Source of the DNA: an uncultured Clostridia bacterium
GTDB lineage: Bacteria > Bacillota > Clostridia > TANB77 > CAG-508
DNA length: 64,000 bases
Reading direction: 5' to 3'
NCBI GenBank assembly: GCA_934162205.1
Contig: CAKPIA010000001.1
Coordinates: 186,001-250,000, forward strand
The position numbers were made by a program, and so were the translations under genes. Every line of letters starts with the position of its first letter. Position 1 is the first letter of the stretch. The notes beneath the pieces were generated by a model. That model searched no databases and had not been told where the DNA came from. It saw only the letters and a list, made by a program, of their open reading frames with translations. This document shows, in pieces, positions 1-7,958 of this stretch.

Positions 1-73
1 TTCATACTCTTTTTCTCCTTTTTAGTTTAATTTACTATATTTTATGCTTTTTACATTTTTATGTTACTATATG

Positions 74-814
74 TTATTCATACTCTACATTTACTAAAAA
101 AAGACCTTGTGGAGGAAGTGTTTTCCCAGCATTTTCTCTTTTCTGTTCTTTTATTATATTTAAAATTTCTTCTGGTTGTATTTTTCCTATTCCAACATCA
201 ACTAATGTTCCAGCAATAATTCGTACCATGTTATATAAAAAACCATTACCTGTAAGTTCTATATAAATTCTTTCGTTTTCATCATATACTTTTGCTTTGT
301 ATATTGTTCTAACACTACTTTTACTACTTGTCCCACTTGCTTTAAATGCTTTAAAATCATGTTCTCCTTCAAAATATTTTACCGCTTCTTTCATTTTATC
401 AACATTTAATTTTTGATTTATATGACATTCTAAATTTCTATATATTGCTGATGGAAACTTAGAATTATTAATTACATATCTATATGTTTTCTTTTTACAA
501 GTTAATCTACTGTGAAATCTTTCATCTACTTCTTCTGCCTCTTTTATAACAATAGACTTTTTTAATCTTGAATTTATTGCAATTGCCATTTTTTCTATTG
601 GGATATTTGAATTTGTTTTAAAATTTGCTACTTGTCCCAATGCATGAACTCCTGCATCAGTTCTTCCAGAAGCATTTAATTCAATATTCTCCTCCCCTGT
701 TATTTCACTTATTGCTCTTTCTATTGTTCCCTGAATATTTAATTTATTAGGTTGTTTTTGCCATCCATTAAAATCTTTCCCATCATATTCTATTGTTAAT
801 TTTATATTTCTCAT
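74..814 (-). CDS. truA: tRNA pseudouridine synthase A
   Basis: Cytosolic enzyme that isomerises uridines 38-40 of the tRNA anticodon arm to pseudouridine. The 246-residue product has the usual TruA length. It carries the motif ASGRTDAGVHALG around residues 48-60, in which Asp53 is the catalytic aspartate, and begins with the typical NIKLTIEYDG strand. The ATG has a GGAG ribosome site. It follows cdaA by about 70 bp on the same strand and is probably the last gene of that transcript. Identification is by family motif. Confidence 0.96.
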   Translation of the reverse strand: MRNIKLTIEYDGKDFNGWQKQPNKLNIQGTIERAISEITGEENIELNASGRTDAGVHALGQVANFKTNSNIPIEKMAIAINSRLKKSIVIKEAEEVDERFHSRLTCKKKTYRYVINNSKFPSAIYRNLECHINQKLNVDKMKEAVKYFEGEHDFKAFKASGTSSKSSVRTIYKAKVYDENERIYIELTGNGFLYNMVRIIAGTLVDVGIGKIQPEEILNIIKEQKRENAGKTLPPQGLFLVNVEYE

Positions 815-883
815 TTTTTCTCCTTGTAAAAATATAACTGTACTAAATTAAATTACTTTAATCTAGAACAGTTGATATTTTTA

Positions 884-1834
884 TTATTTATTTTCATCTT
901 TTTTATCTTCTTCAGTAGCTTCATTATTACTATTTTTGTTTTTAAATTTATCTTTTATTCTTTTTAATCTTTCTTTGCTTTTACTTTTATCTTGTACTAA
1001 TCTTTTTGTTACAATATTATTAATTAATATTTTCTTTAATGCATCCTCTCTAACATCTGCAATTAATGTTCCATCTTTTGCAACAGAAATTTTTCCTGTT
1101 TCTTCTGATACAACAACTGCAATACTATCAGATTCTTTAGATATTCCTATTGCTGCTCTATGTCTTGTACCTAATTCTTTTGCAATGTCTTTATCCCCTG
1201 CAAGTGGAAGCATACATGCAGCTGCTGCAATTTTATTTTTACTTATTATAACTGCTCCATCGTGTAATGGTGTTTTAGGCACAAATATATTTACTAATAA
1301 TTGAGGAGATATTTGTGAATCCATTATAACTCCTGTTGAAATAATATCTTTTATTTCTATATCTCTTTCTATAACAATTAAAGCACCTGTTTTCTCTTTA
1401 GCAAGTTCTGTAACAGCAATTACTATTTTATATATATCTTCTTTTGTCTTTGTTGCAATATCTTTATCAAATCCAAAAAATTTGGTAAATTTATTTGTTC
1501 CTAATTGTTCTAATGCTCTTCTTAACTCTGGTTGGAAAATTATAAATATAAGTATTATTCCCCAATTCATTACAGTTGATAATATGTAATTTAATATATG
1601 TAAATTTAAAAGAGCACTTAATGCTGTTGCAATTATTAAAAGTGCAATACCCTTAACTAATTGCCACGCTCTTGAATCTTTGACAATTTTTAATAAGTGA
1701 TATCCTAAAAATATAACAATTGATATATCTAATATTAATGTAACTAATTTTATTGGATATTCTTGTAATGTTTGAATATATGTTAGTACTCTTTGTTCAT
1801 AAAAAGTAGAAATTATATCATTTATATCTATCAT
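884..1834 (-). CDS. cdaA: Diadenylate cyclase CdaA (membrane DAC)
   Basis: Makes cyclic di-AMP from two ATP at the membrane; c-di-AMP controls potassium, osmotic balance and wall stress. About three membrane helices lie in residues 25-105, then a DAC domain with DGA at 192-194 and RHR at 224-226, the two catalytic signatures. I chose the ATG at 1834 (316 aa) because it has an AAAGAGG site 7 nt upstream; the longer frame to 1879 overlaps the preceding small gene and has no such site. The C-terminal 50 residues are Lys/Glu-rich. The usual partner genes cdaR and glmM are not adjacent; truA follows instead. Confidence 0.95.
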   Translation of the reverse strand: MIDINDIISTFYEQRVLTYIQTLQEYPIKLVTLILDISIVIFLGYHLLKIVKDSRAWQLVKGIALLIIATALSALLNLHILNYILSTVMNWGIILIFIIFQPELRRALEQLGTNKFTKFFGFDKDIATKTKEDIYKIVIAVTELAKEKTGALIVIERDIEIKDIISTGVIMDSQISPQLLVNIFVPKTPLHDGAVIISKNKIAAAACMLPLAGDKDIAKELGTRHRAAIGISKESDSIAVVVSEETGKISVAKDGTLIADVREDALKKILINNIVTKRLVQDKSKSKERLKRIKDKFKNKNSNNEATEEDKKDENK

Positions 1835-1859
1835 ATTTTTTACCTCTTTTTTCTTATGT

Positions 1860-2012
1860 TTATCCAAATATAATTGCAAATATTAATGTTGAGCATGTTG
1901 CAACTAACATTAATATAGCTAAAAATAACGCCATTCCTTTAACAAAAATTTGTCCTTTATCTACATGTTTATTTGTTTTTACTTTTTCTTGTTTTTCTTT
2001 ATCTTTTTTCAT
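1860..2012 (-). CDS. 50-aa single-pass membrane protein upstream of cdaA
   Basis: A short ORF with a strong AGGAGG site 8 nt before its ATG. The first 24 residues are highly charged and Lys-rich, and residues about 25-49 form one hydrophobic helix ending at Gly50. It ends 25 bp before the cdaA start and lies between a near-consensus promoter and cdaA, so it is the first gene of the cdaA transcript. It recalls the tiny Firmicute proteins of the DUF4044 type, but I cannot confirm that family. Role unknown; position suggests a CdaA-associated or merely co-transcribed peptide. Confidence 0.7.
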   Translation of the reverse strand: MKKDKEKQEKVKTNKHVDKGQIFVKGMALFLAILMLVATCSTLIFAIIFG

Positions 2013-2043
2013 TAATTTACCTCCTAAATGTTTTACCTTTTAT

Positions 2044-2071
2044 ATTATATCATACTAATATTTCTTTTCAA
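2044..2071 (-). promoter_or_regulatory. Promoter of the small protein-cdaA-truA unit
   Basis: On the minus strand TTGAAA, a 16-bp spacer and TATAAT, with TG one base before the -10 (extended -10). It lies about 30 bp upstream of the 50-aa gene. Confidence 0.65.
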
Positions 2072-2108
2072 TAATTTTTGTAAATTATTATTTTGTAAAT
2101 TTATCCAT

Positions 2109-3413
2109 TTATTTTATTATATCTATTATAGTCTTTGGCTTTTCTTGTTCTTGATTTGATATTTTAAATATATTTAATATTTCATTATATTTATTTGTTT
2201 TTTCGATTTTCTTATTTGAATATACTGTTGCTAATATATCCCCCACTTTTACTTTGCTAGCTATTTTTTTATTTAATATAATTCCTACAGTATTATCAAT
2301 ATTATCTTCTTTTCTTATTCTTCCAGCACCTAAACTACACGCAAATTTTCCAATTTGTTCTGCATTTATTTCTTTAATATATCCATTTTCTTTAGCTATT
2401 ATTGGAGTTATATATTTAGCTTTTTCAAATTTTTCAGTATTTTCTACATAAGATATATCTCCATTTTGATTTTTTACCAATTCTAAAAATTTATTATATG
2501 CTTTTCCATTTTTTATATTTTCTAGCATTTTTTCTTTATTTTGCCTAATATCTTCACCTTTTCCAGCTAGTTTAATCATATAACTTCCTAGTTCTAAGAC
2601 AACTTGTTTTAAATCTTCTGGCATATTTCCTTTTAAGAAATTTATTGCTTCTATAACTTCCAAAGAATTTCCAACTGCATGTCCAATAGGTTCATCCATA
2701 TTTGTAAGTACACAAATTGTTTCTCTATTTGTTAATTCTCCTATTTTTATCATTTCTTTCGATAATGCAATTGCATCTTCTTTTGTCTTCATAAATGCAC
2801 CTTTTCCAACTGTTACATCTAAAGCAATTTTATTTGCACCTGCTGCTATTTTTTTGCTCATTATACTTGAAGCTATAAGTGGCATACTTTCTACACAAGA
2901 TATTGTATCACGAAGTGCATATATTTTTTTATCTGCTGGTGCTAAATTAGCAGTCTGTCCAATCATACTTATTCCTATGTTTTCCACATTTTGTATAAAA
3001 TTGTGTATATCTATATTGGTTTTATATCCTGGTATGGATTCTAATTTATCTACTGTTCCTCCTGTAAATCCTAATCCTCTTCCTGACATTTTTGCAACAG
3101 GTATTCCTAGCGAAGCTATTATTGGCAATAGTATTATTGATACTTTATCACCAACTCCACCTGTACTATGTTTATCTACTACATTTTCTCCAAATTTTGA
3201 TAAATCTAAAACATCTCCCGAATTCGCCATTGCAAATGTTAAATTTACAATTTCCTCATCAGTCATTCCATTTATATATATAGCCATTACTAATGCAGCT
3301 GCTTGATAATCTGTTATTTCATTATTTGTATATGCATTTACAAAATAATCTATTTCTTCTTTGCTCAATATTTTCTTATCTCTTTTTTTAGCTATTATTT
3401 CTAATATATTCAT
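2109..3413 (-). CDS. pdp: Pyrimidine-nucleoside phosphorylase
   Basis: Phosphorolysis of uridine or thymidine to base and (deoxy)ribose-1-phosphate in pyrimidine salvage, as a cytosolic dimer. The 434-residue length is typical of Pdp/DeoA. The phosphate-binding KHSTGGVGDK lies at residues 81-90 and the family signature beginning KMSGRGLGFTGGT at 108-120. The ATG has a GAAGGAG site. It seems to be a single-gene unit. Thymidine-specific DeoA and the broader Pdp share these motifs, so substrate range is inferred only. Confidence 0.93.
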   Translation of the reverse strand: MNILEIIAKKRDKKILSKEEIDYFVNAYTNNEITDYQAAALVMAIYINGMTDEEIVNLTFAMANSGDVLDLSKFGENVVDKHSTGGVGDKVSIILLPIIASLGIPVAKMSGRGLGFTGGTVDKLESIPGYKTNIDIHNFIQNVENIGISMIGQTANLAPADKKIYALRDTISCVESMPLIASSIMSKKIAAGANKIALDVTVGKGAFMKTKEDAIALSKEMIKIGELTNRETICVLTNMDEPIGHAVGNSLEVIEAINFLKGNMPEDLKQVVLELGSYMIKLAGKGEDIRQNKEKMLENIKNGKAYNKFLELVKNQNGDISYVENTEKFEKAKYITPIIAKENGYIKEINAEQIGKFACSLGAGRIRKEDNIDNTVGIILNKKIASKVKVGDILATVYSNKKIEKTNKYNEILNIFKISNQEQEKPKTIIDIIK

Positions 3414-3427
3414 TTTTTCTCCTTCTA

Positions 3428-3456
3428 TTGATTTTTAAGCTAATCTATGATATAAT
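3428..3456 (+). promoter_or_regulatory. Promoter of the 38-aa peptide gene
   Basis: TTGATT (3428-3433), exactly 17 bp, TATAAT (3451-3456), with TG at 3448-3449 (extended -10). The ribosome site follows 16 bp later. Confidence 0.7.
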
Positions 3457-3488
3457 TTTTTCATTAAATCCTAAAGGAGGAATTATGT

Positions 3489-3605
3489 ATGAAAAAATTG
3501 TTAGTAGCAATTGCTGTAGCAATCACAAGTATCATCGGAGCTTTTATTGGTCTTTCAATACTTAGCTACCTTATGATACCACCAGAGGATGACTATTTTT
3601 TATAA
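3489..3605 (+). CDS. 38-aa membrane peptide in its own transcription unit
   Basis: A tiny ORF with a perfect AAAGGAGG site 8 nt upstream, a consensus extended -10 promoter before it and a perfect hairpin terminator 6 bp after its stop. The peptide starts MKKLL, has one hydrophobic segment over residues 3-30 with several Gly/Ser, and ends in an acidic PPEDDYF tail. The lone strong promoter and terminator argue for real expression. I do not recognise a family; a type I toxin, a membrane regulator or a signalling peptide are all possible. Confidence 0.65.
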   Translation: MKKLLVAIAVAITSIIGAFIGLSILSYLMIPPEDDYFL

Positions 3606-3611
3606 TCCTCT

Positions 3612-3636
3612 CAAGCACTGGTCTAACCAGTGCTTG
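3612..3636. terminator. Bidirectional terminator hairpin
   Basis: Perfect 11-bp inverted repeat (CAAGCACTGGT and its complement) around a 3-nt loop, followed by TTTATAT. It ends the 38-aa gene and abuts the rnhB stop from the other side. Confidence 0.8.
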
Positions 3637-3637
3637 T

Positions 3638-4270
3638 TTATATAAAATGTGTTGTAAAACTTTTTCTATGTAATGGACATAAACCATATTCTTTTATTGC
3701 AGAAATATGTGCTGATGTTCCATATCCTTTATGTTTTCCAAATCCATATTGCGGATATATTTTATCCCATTCTCTCATAATCCTATCCCTTGTAACTTTT
3801 GCAATTATAGATGCAGCTGCTATACTATATGACTTTGCATCTCCTTTTATAATTGATTCATAAGGAATTCCATTTGTATCAATATGTGTTAATGCATCAA
3901 CTAATATCAAATCTGGTTTTACTTTTAATTCCTTAATTGATTTGGTTAATCCTTTTTTAGTTGCATTTAATATATTTATTTCATCTATTTCATTTTGATC
4001 TATAATTCCAATTCCATAACTAATTGCTTCATCTAAAATTAAATCATATAATTTTTCTCTCTTCTTTTCTGAAACTTTTTTTGAGTCATTTACTCCTTCT
4101 ATCATAGAATCTCTTGGCATTATAACACTTGCTACAACCACCGGTCCAGCCAACGGACCTCTTCCAGCTTCATCAATTCCACATATATATTTAAAATTTT
4201 CACTTTTATTATATATATCTTCTTCTATTTTTTTTAAGTTAGTTAGTCTTTCAATTTCTTTTTCTTTCAT
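3638..4270 (-). CDS. rnhB: Ribonuclease HII
   Basis: Cuts the RNA strand of RNA-DNA hybrids and starts removal of misincorporated ribonucleotides from DNA. The 210 residues include the class signature GIDEAGRGPLAGPV at 31-44 with catalytic Asp33 and Glu34, and a further acidic residue in LILVDALTHID near 125. Its ribosome site (GGAG) is formed by the last codons of the pilin-like gene just upstream, so the two are co-transcribed and probably translationally coupled. Confidence 0.95.
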   Translation of the reverse strand: MKEKEIERLTNLKKIEEDIYNKSENFKYICGIDEAGRGPLAGPVVVASVIMPRDSMIEGVNDSKKVSEKKREKLYDLILDEAISYGIGIIDQNEIDEINILNATKKGLTKSIKELKVKPDLILVDALTHIDTNGIPYESIIKGDAKSYSIAAASIIAKVTRDRIMREWDKIYPQYGFGKHKGYGTSAHISAIKEYGLCPLHRKSFTTHFI

Positions 4271-4273
4271 TTT

Positions 4274-4741
4274 TTACTCCATATTTTGTAATTGTGTTAA
4301 TGTATATTTAATTTTATTATTTTCTTCAAAACCTTTTGTATATAAGATTTCTACTGTTAAATTTTCTTTATTATATTTAACAAAATAATACTCGTTTTCT
4401 GGCAATTTTATATCTGATAAATTCATATTATTTAATTTTTCTTGGTTTAAATAATACCAGTCACTTGAATAATTTTCTCCAGCCTTTTTCAATTTTGAAA
4501 CTTTTTCTGTATCTGTTTCTTGTATTTGAACTCCTATTAATTTTGATTCATCTTTACTGAAATTATATTCTTCTAGTGCTGTCTTTGTTTTAGCTTCTAC
4601 TAATAACATATTTGTTTTTAAACTTTCTAATTGTGCTTTTTTTATTAAAGAATATCCTCCTGTAATTGTAACACCAGCTAATATTAGCATTATAACTATT
4701 GTTATTACAAGTGTTACCATAGTTATACCTTTATTATTCAT
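4274..4741 (-). CDS. Type IV pilin-like surface protein
   Basis: 155 residues with a prepilin-type N-terminus: a short basic leader MNNKG, then a 20-residue hydrophobic helix ITMVTLVITIVIMLILAGVT. This resembles the class III leader cleaved after Gly by PilD-type peptidases, but the usual Glu at +5 is Thr, as in many Clostridial pilin-like proteins. The rest is a charged globular region of unknown role. No pilus assembly ATPase or prepilin peptidase lies in the window, so it may be a membrane-anchored minor pseudopilin or a surface protein borrowing the leader. Confidence 0.7.
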   Translation of the reverse strand: MNNKGITMVTLVITIVIMLILAGVTITGGYSLIKKAQLESLKTNMLLVEAKTKTALEEYNFSKDESKLIGVQIQETDTEKVSKLKKAGENYSSDWYYLNQEKLNNMNLSDIKLPENEYYFVKYNKENLTVEILYTKGFEENNKIKYTLTQLQNME

Positions 4742-4770
4742 TTTATTTCCACCCTTTATATTTTTTCTAT

Positions 4771-4799
4771 ATTATATATTTATAATTATTAGTTTTCAA
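4771..4799 (-). promoter_or_regulatory. Promoter of the pilin-like/rnhB unit
   Basis: Minus-strand TTGAAA, 17 bp, TATAAT, ending 30 bp before the ATG at 4741. Confidence 0.65.
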
Positions 4800-4922
4800 C
4801 AAATTTTTACAATTTTATAATTAATTTAATAAGCATTGTTAATTTGTATTCTTATAAAATAATTTATTATTTTTGTGTTCCATTAAAATTTATATTTTTT
4901 TCACAAAAAATTCACAAATGTA

Positions 4923-4952
4923 TTGTATCATAATAATAATTTAGGTTATTAT
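4923..4952 (+). promoter_or_regulatory. Possible promoter of the HtrA-like protease gene
   Basis: TTGTAT, 18 bp, TATTAT, followed by AGGAGG at 4970 and the ATG at 4983. Just upstream are two direct TTCACAAA copies near 4897-4918 that could be a regulator site; that is a guess. Confidence 0.4.
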
Positions 4953-4982
4953 ATAAAAAATAACTAATTAGGAGGTTATATT

Positions 4983-6251
4983 ATGAGTGAAAATGAAAAC
5001 AAAAATAATGCATTTCAAAGCATAAAAGATTCTAGTAAATATAATGATTTTTATTCAAAAGATGAAAAATCTCACTCTAGTTTCGGTAAAACTGTTGTAA
5101 TTCCATTTTTTAGTGGAATTGTTGGTTGTAGTTTAGTTATAGGTACTTGTTTTGGAGTTCCTAGCATAAAAGAAAAAATTGTAGGTGTTTCAAATTCATC
5201 TGTTCAAACATCTAGTTCTTCTACTTCTTCTAATTCGTCAACATCAACACTTACAAACGTATCTTTATCAAATTATTCAGATACTTCTATATATGCAGCA
5301 AACAAGATTTTACCATCAATTGTAGGTATTACAATTGAATATAATGTAAGTAGTTCCTTAGGTTCTTTCTTTGGAAACAAACAACAGACTTCTACTGCTA
5401 CAGCAAGTGGTTCTGGAATTATTATAAAATCTGATGGATATATTTTAACGAATAACCACGTTGTTTCTACATCATCATCTAGCAATTCTTTTTATGATAT
5501 ATCTGAAGCAACAAAAATAACAGTCAAATTATATAATGATGATACAGAATATGAAGCAAAAATAATTGGTCAAGATGAACAAACAGATTTAGCTATAATA
5601 AAAATTGATAAATCAGACTTAACAGCTGCAGAACTTGCAGATTCTAGCAAAGTAAAAGTTGGAGAATTTGCTATGGCAGTTGGAAGTCCTTTAGGTATGG
5701 AAAGTTCTATAACTTGTGGTGTAGTTAGTGCAACTAATAGACAAGTAACAGATTCTGACGGAAAAACATTTACACTTATTCAAACAGATGCTGCAATAAA
5801 TTCTGGGAACAGTGGTGGTGCTCTTGTTAATAGTGAAGGAAAAGTAATTGGTGTAAATACAATGAAAGTTTCTTCTACAGGTGTTGAAGGTATGGGATTT
5901 GCAATTCCTATAAATTCTACTTTAGATGTTACTAATCAATTAATTCAATATAATAAAGTAAAAAGACCATATATTGGAATTGGTGGTTTAGATTTAGATG
6001 AAAAAACTGCTAAAGCTAATAATTTAGTAAAAGGTGTATATGTAAAAACAATAGAAAACTTTTCTGCTGCTGAAAAAGCTGGTATAAAAGTTGGTGACGT
6101 AATAATTCAAGCAGATGGAAAATCTGTATCTACAATGGATGAATTAAACGAAATTAAAAATACTCATAAAATTGGTGATGAAATGGCTCTTAAAGTCAAC
6201 AGAGAAGGAAAAGAAATAGATATTAAAGTTACTTTAGCTGAGCAACCTTAA
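4983..6251 (+). CDS. HtrA/DegP-family serine protease with PDZ domain
   Basis: Membrane-anchored extracytoplasmic quality-control protease. A basic cytosolic tail precedes one membrane helix at about 36-58 and a Ser/Thr-rich linker at 66-100. The trypsin-like domain shows His159 (TNNHVV), Asp202 (TDLAII) and Ser277 (GNSGGA), the complete triad. A single PDZ domain fills about 320-420. Length 422 fits Firmicute HtrA proteins. It is a one-gene unit with its own promoter and a downstream hairpin; there is no adjacent two-component pair. Confidence 0.94.
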   Translation: MSENENKNNAFQSIKDSSKYNDFYSKDEKSHSSFGKTVVIPFFSGIVGCSLVIGTCFGVPSIKEKIVGVSNSSVQTSSSSTSSNSSTSTLTNVSLSNYSDTSIYAANKILPSIVGITIEYNVSSSLGSFFGNKQQTSTATASGSGIIIKSDGYILTNNHVVSTSSSSNSFYDISEATKITVKLYNDDTEYEAKIIGQDEQTDLAIIKIDKSDLTAAELADSSKVKVGEFAMAVGSPLGMESSITCGVVSATNRQVTDSDGKTFTLIQTDAAINSGNSGGALVNSEGKVIGVNTMKVSSTGVEGMGFAIPINSTLDVTNQLIQYNKVKRPYIGIGGLDLDEKTAKANNLVKGVYVKTIENFSAAEKAGIKVGDVIIQADGKSVSTMDELNEIKNTHKIGDEMALKVNREGKEIDIKVTLAEQP

Positions 6252-6372
6252 CAAATTCAAATTATTATTTTCTGTTTTTTCACTTTAAGTTCACACAATG
6301 GACAAAAAACAATAGTAATATATAAACATAATCAGAAATGATTAGAATTTAAAAACATCCCCTTTTATTTTC

Positions 6373-6407
6373 AAAAAGTCATATTAGTTTTTCTAATATG
6401 ACTTTTT
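6373..6407. terminator. Bidirectional terminator after the HtrA-like gene
   Basis: Perfect 15-bp stem (AAAAAGTCATATTAG) with a TTTTT loop and a T-rich tail, between convergent genes. Confidence 0.8.
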
Positions 6408-6431
6408 ATTTTTTATAATATTTTTTTATTT

Positions 6432-7283
6432 TTAAAATAAGACTATATCCATCTCACTAGTCATGCTACTATTTCCATAAGCATATATAAGATACAAATT
6501 ATCATCTCCATCTATATAAAACTCTGTAGTATTGCTAATTTTATATATATCTGACTCTGGATCTCTTTTAAAAATTTTATATCCTAACTTCTCTAATTCT
6601 GTAACTTGATTTTGTGATTTTTCAATTTCTTCTTTAATTTTACTTTCTGCAGTAGCTTCTTTTATTCCTTTTGAATTTAATATATCTTCTAATGTTACTT
6701 TTTTCTGTTCTACAATATCATAATTATATGTTTGAATTATTACTCTTTGTGCATTGTTACCTTCTTTTAGATTGGATTTTATTATTAATGACAATATATT
6801 ATCTTTAATTGTTGCAACATATTGAACAGTATATATAACATTATTACTCTCTGCATTTTGCATTACACTTTTGGCTTTTTCATAAAATATATCTGATATT
6901 TTATTATTATATTCATCAGCAATATCCTGTTTAATATTAATATATGGAATATTTAAACTTATATTATATTTTCCATCTTCAATTTTTTCACCTTTTATTC
7001 TAGTAAAAACCAAATCATATTGCTCATATGTTTTTGCAAAGTCATATTGAATATCAGTTTTTAATTCATTTGTAAAGATATTATTAAATTCATCTTTGGT
7101 TATTTGCTCTTTGTCTATTATTTCTTGTTTTGTTTCATTATTAGACTTTATTGTATTTTTATTTTTATAATATTGAAAATATACAGCTAATGGTATTGAT
7201 ATAACACAAACAGCTATTGCTATTATATAAATCAATTTTCTATATAAATTCATTTTATTTTCTACTGGTAAAATTACATTCAT
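6432..7283 (-). CDS. Membrane-anchored extracytoplasmic protein, DUF4163/DUF3298-like
   Basis: About 283 residues: a short cytosolic N-terminus, one membrane helix near 15-40 and a large exported domain. The start at 7283 (MNVIL) has an AAGGAG site at 6 nt; the longer frame to 7307 starts in the TAATG stop overlap of the upstream gene and lacks a site. The C-terminal part with EFYIDGDDNLYLIYAYGN recalls the DUF3298 half of PdaC/RsiV-like proteins. That link is weak and no catalytic residues are evident. It is co-transcribed with the pilin-like gene just upstream. Confidence 0.6.
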   Translation of the reverse strand: MNVILPVENKMNLYRKLIYIIAIAVCVISIPLAVYFQYYKNKNTIKSNNETKQEIIDKEQITKDEFNNIFTNELKTDIQYDFAKTYEQYDLVFTRIKGEKIEDGKYNISLNIPYINIKQDIADEYNNKISDIFYEKAKSVMQNAESNNVIYTVQYVATIKDNILSLIIKSNLKEGNNAQRVIIQTYNYDIVEQKKVTLEDILNSKGIKEATAESKIKEEIEKSQNQVTELEKLGYKIFKRDPESDIYKISNTTEFYIDGDDNLYLIYAYGNSSMTSEMDIVLF

Positions 7284-7306
7284 TGTTTTCTCCTTATTTC
7301 TTAACA

Positions 7307-7798
7307 TTAATAATACAATTCAACATTATCCTCTAATTCATTTGTGTAATATGTTGCATTATCAAAAGTTATACCTAAAACATAATATACATGATGACTT
7401 TGTTCATTTATTATATAAATATCTTCTTTTTGATTTGCATTTTCTTTTGTTATATTTTTGTATTCTAATCCATATGTTAAAGTAAGATTTCCAATTGCAG
7501 ATAAATCTATTACATAATACACATCATTATCATTTGGACTTAATTGTCCACTATCTTTAATTTGCTGTATTGTGTTTGTATTTGTATATTCTATATTTGC
7601 AGGTATAGCTCCATAGTTTGAATAATATACATTTATTTTATCTGTAAGTATAGCAATATCATTATACATTTCATTTAAACCTTTTAGTTTTGTACCTGTT
7701 TGAGCATTATATATTAACATACTTGTTATTATAATTAACAAAATAATCGCTACAGTTAAGGTAATAAGAGAAATTCCACTTTCTTTATTTTTATACAT
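7307..7798 (-). CDS. Type IV pilin-like protein
   Basis: 163 residues with a prepilin-type leader ending KESG, then the hydrophobic helix ISLITLTVAIILLIIITSML; Thr again replaces the usual Glu5. The remaining 125 residues are polar, Tyr/Asn-rich and unassigned. Two such genes lie within 4 kb but no assembly genes accompany them. It ends 23 bp upstream of the start of the anchored protein that follows. Confidence 0.65.
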   Translation of the reverse strand: MYKNKESGISLITLTVAIILLIIITSMLIYNAQTGTKLKGLNEMYNDIAILTDKINVYYSNYGAIPANIEYTNTNTIQQIKDSGQLSPNDNDVYYVIDLSAIGNLTLTYGLEYKNITKENANQKEDIYIINEQSHHVYYVLGITFDNATYYTNELEDNVELYY

Positions 7799-7825
7799 AT
7801 TTTTCCTCCCAATTTTTCTAATGTT

Positions 7826-7854
7826 ATTTTAACTTATTTAATTTATTTTTGCAA
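7826..7854 (-). promoter_or_regulatory. Promoter of the second pilin-like unit
   Basis: Minus-strand TTGCAA, 17 bp, TAAAAT, 28 bp before the ATG at 7798. Confidence 0.55.
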
Positions 7855-7895
7855 CTATTTTTAATCTTTGGTACAGATATTTTAACCTTATATTA

Positions 7896-7924
7896 TTGAC
7901 TATCTCGTGTTTTTAGAGTATTAT
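7896..7924 (+). promoter_or_regulatory. Promoter of the ClpE-like/pgsA unit
   Basis: TTGACT, exactly 17 bp, TATTAT. I did not find the CtsR heptad repeat that usually controls clp genes in Firmicutes. Confidence 0.65.
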
Positions 7925-7958
7925 AGTATAGATAATTTTATAGAAATGAGGATGAAAA

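Noticed and set aside
1835..1879. Longer N-terminus for CdaA
   Set aside because: No ribosome site, overlaps the 50-aa gene, and the ATG at 1834 has a good site.
7896..7958. CtsR operator before the Clp gene
   Set aside because: No heptad direct repeat matching the known operator was found.
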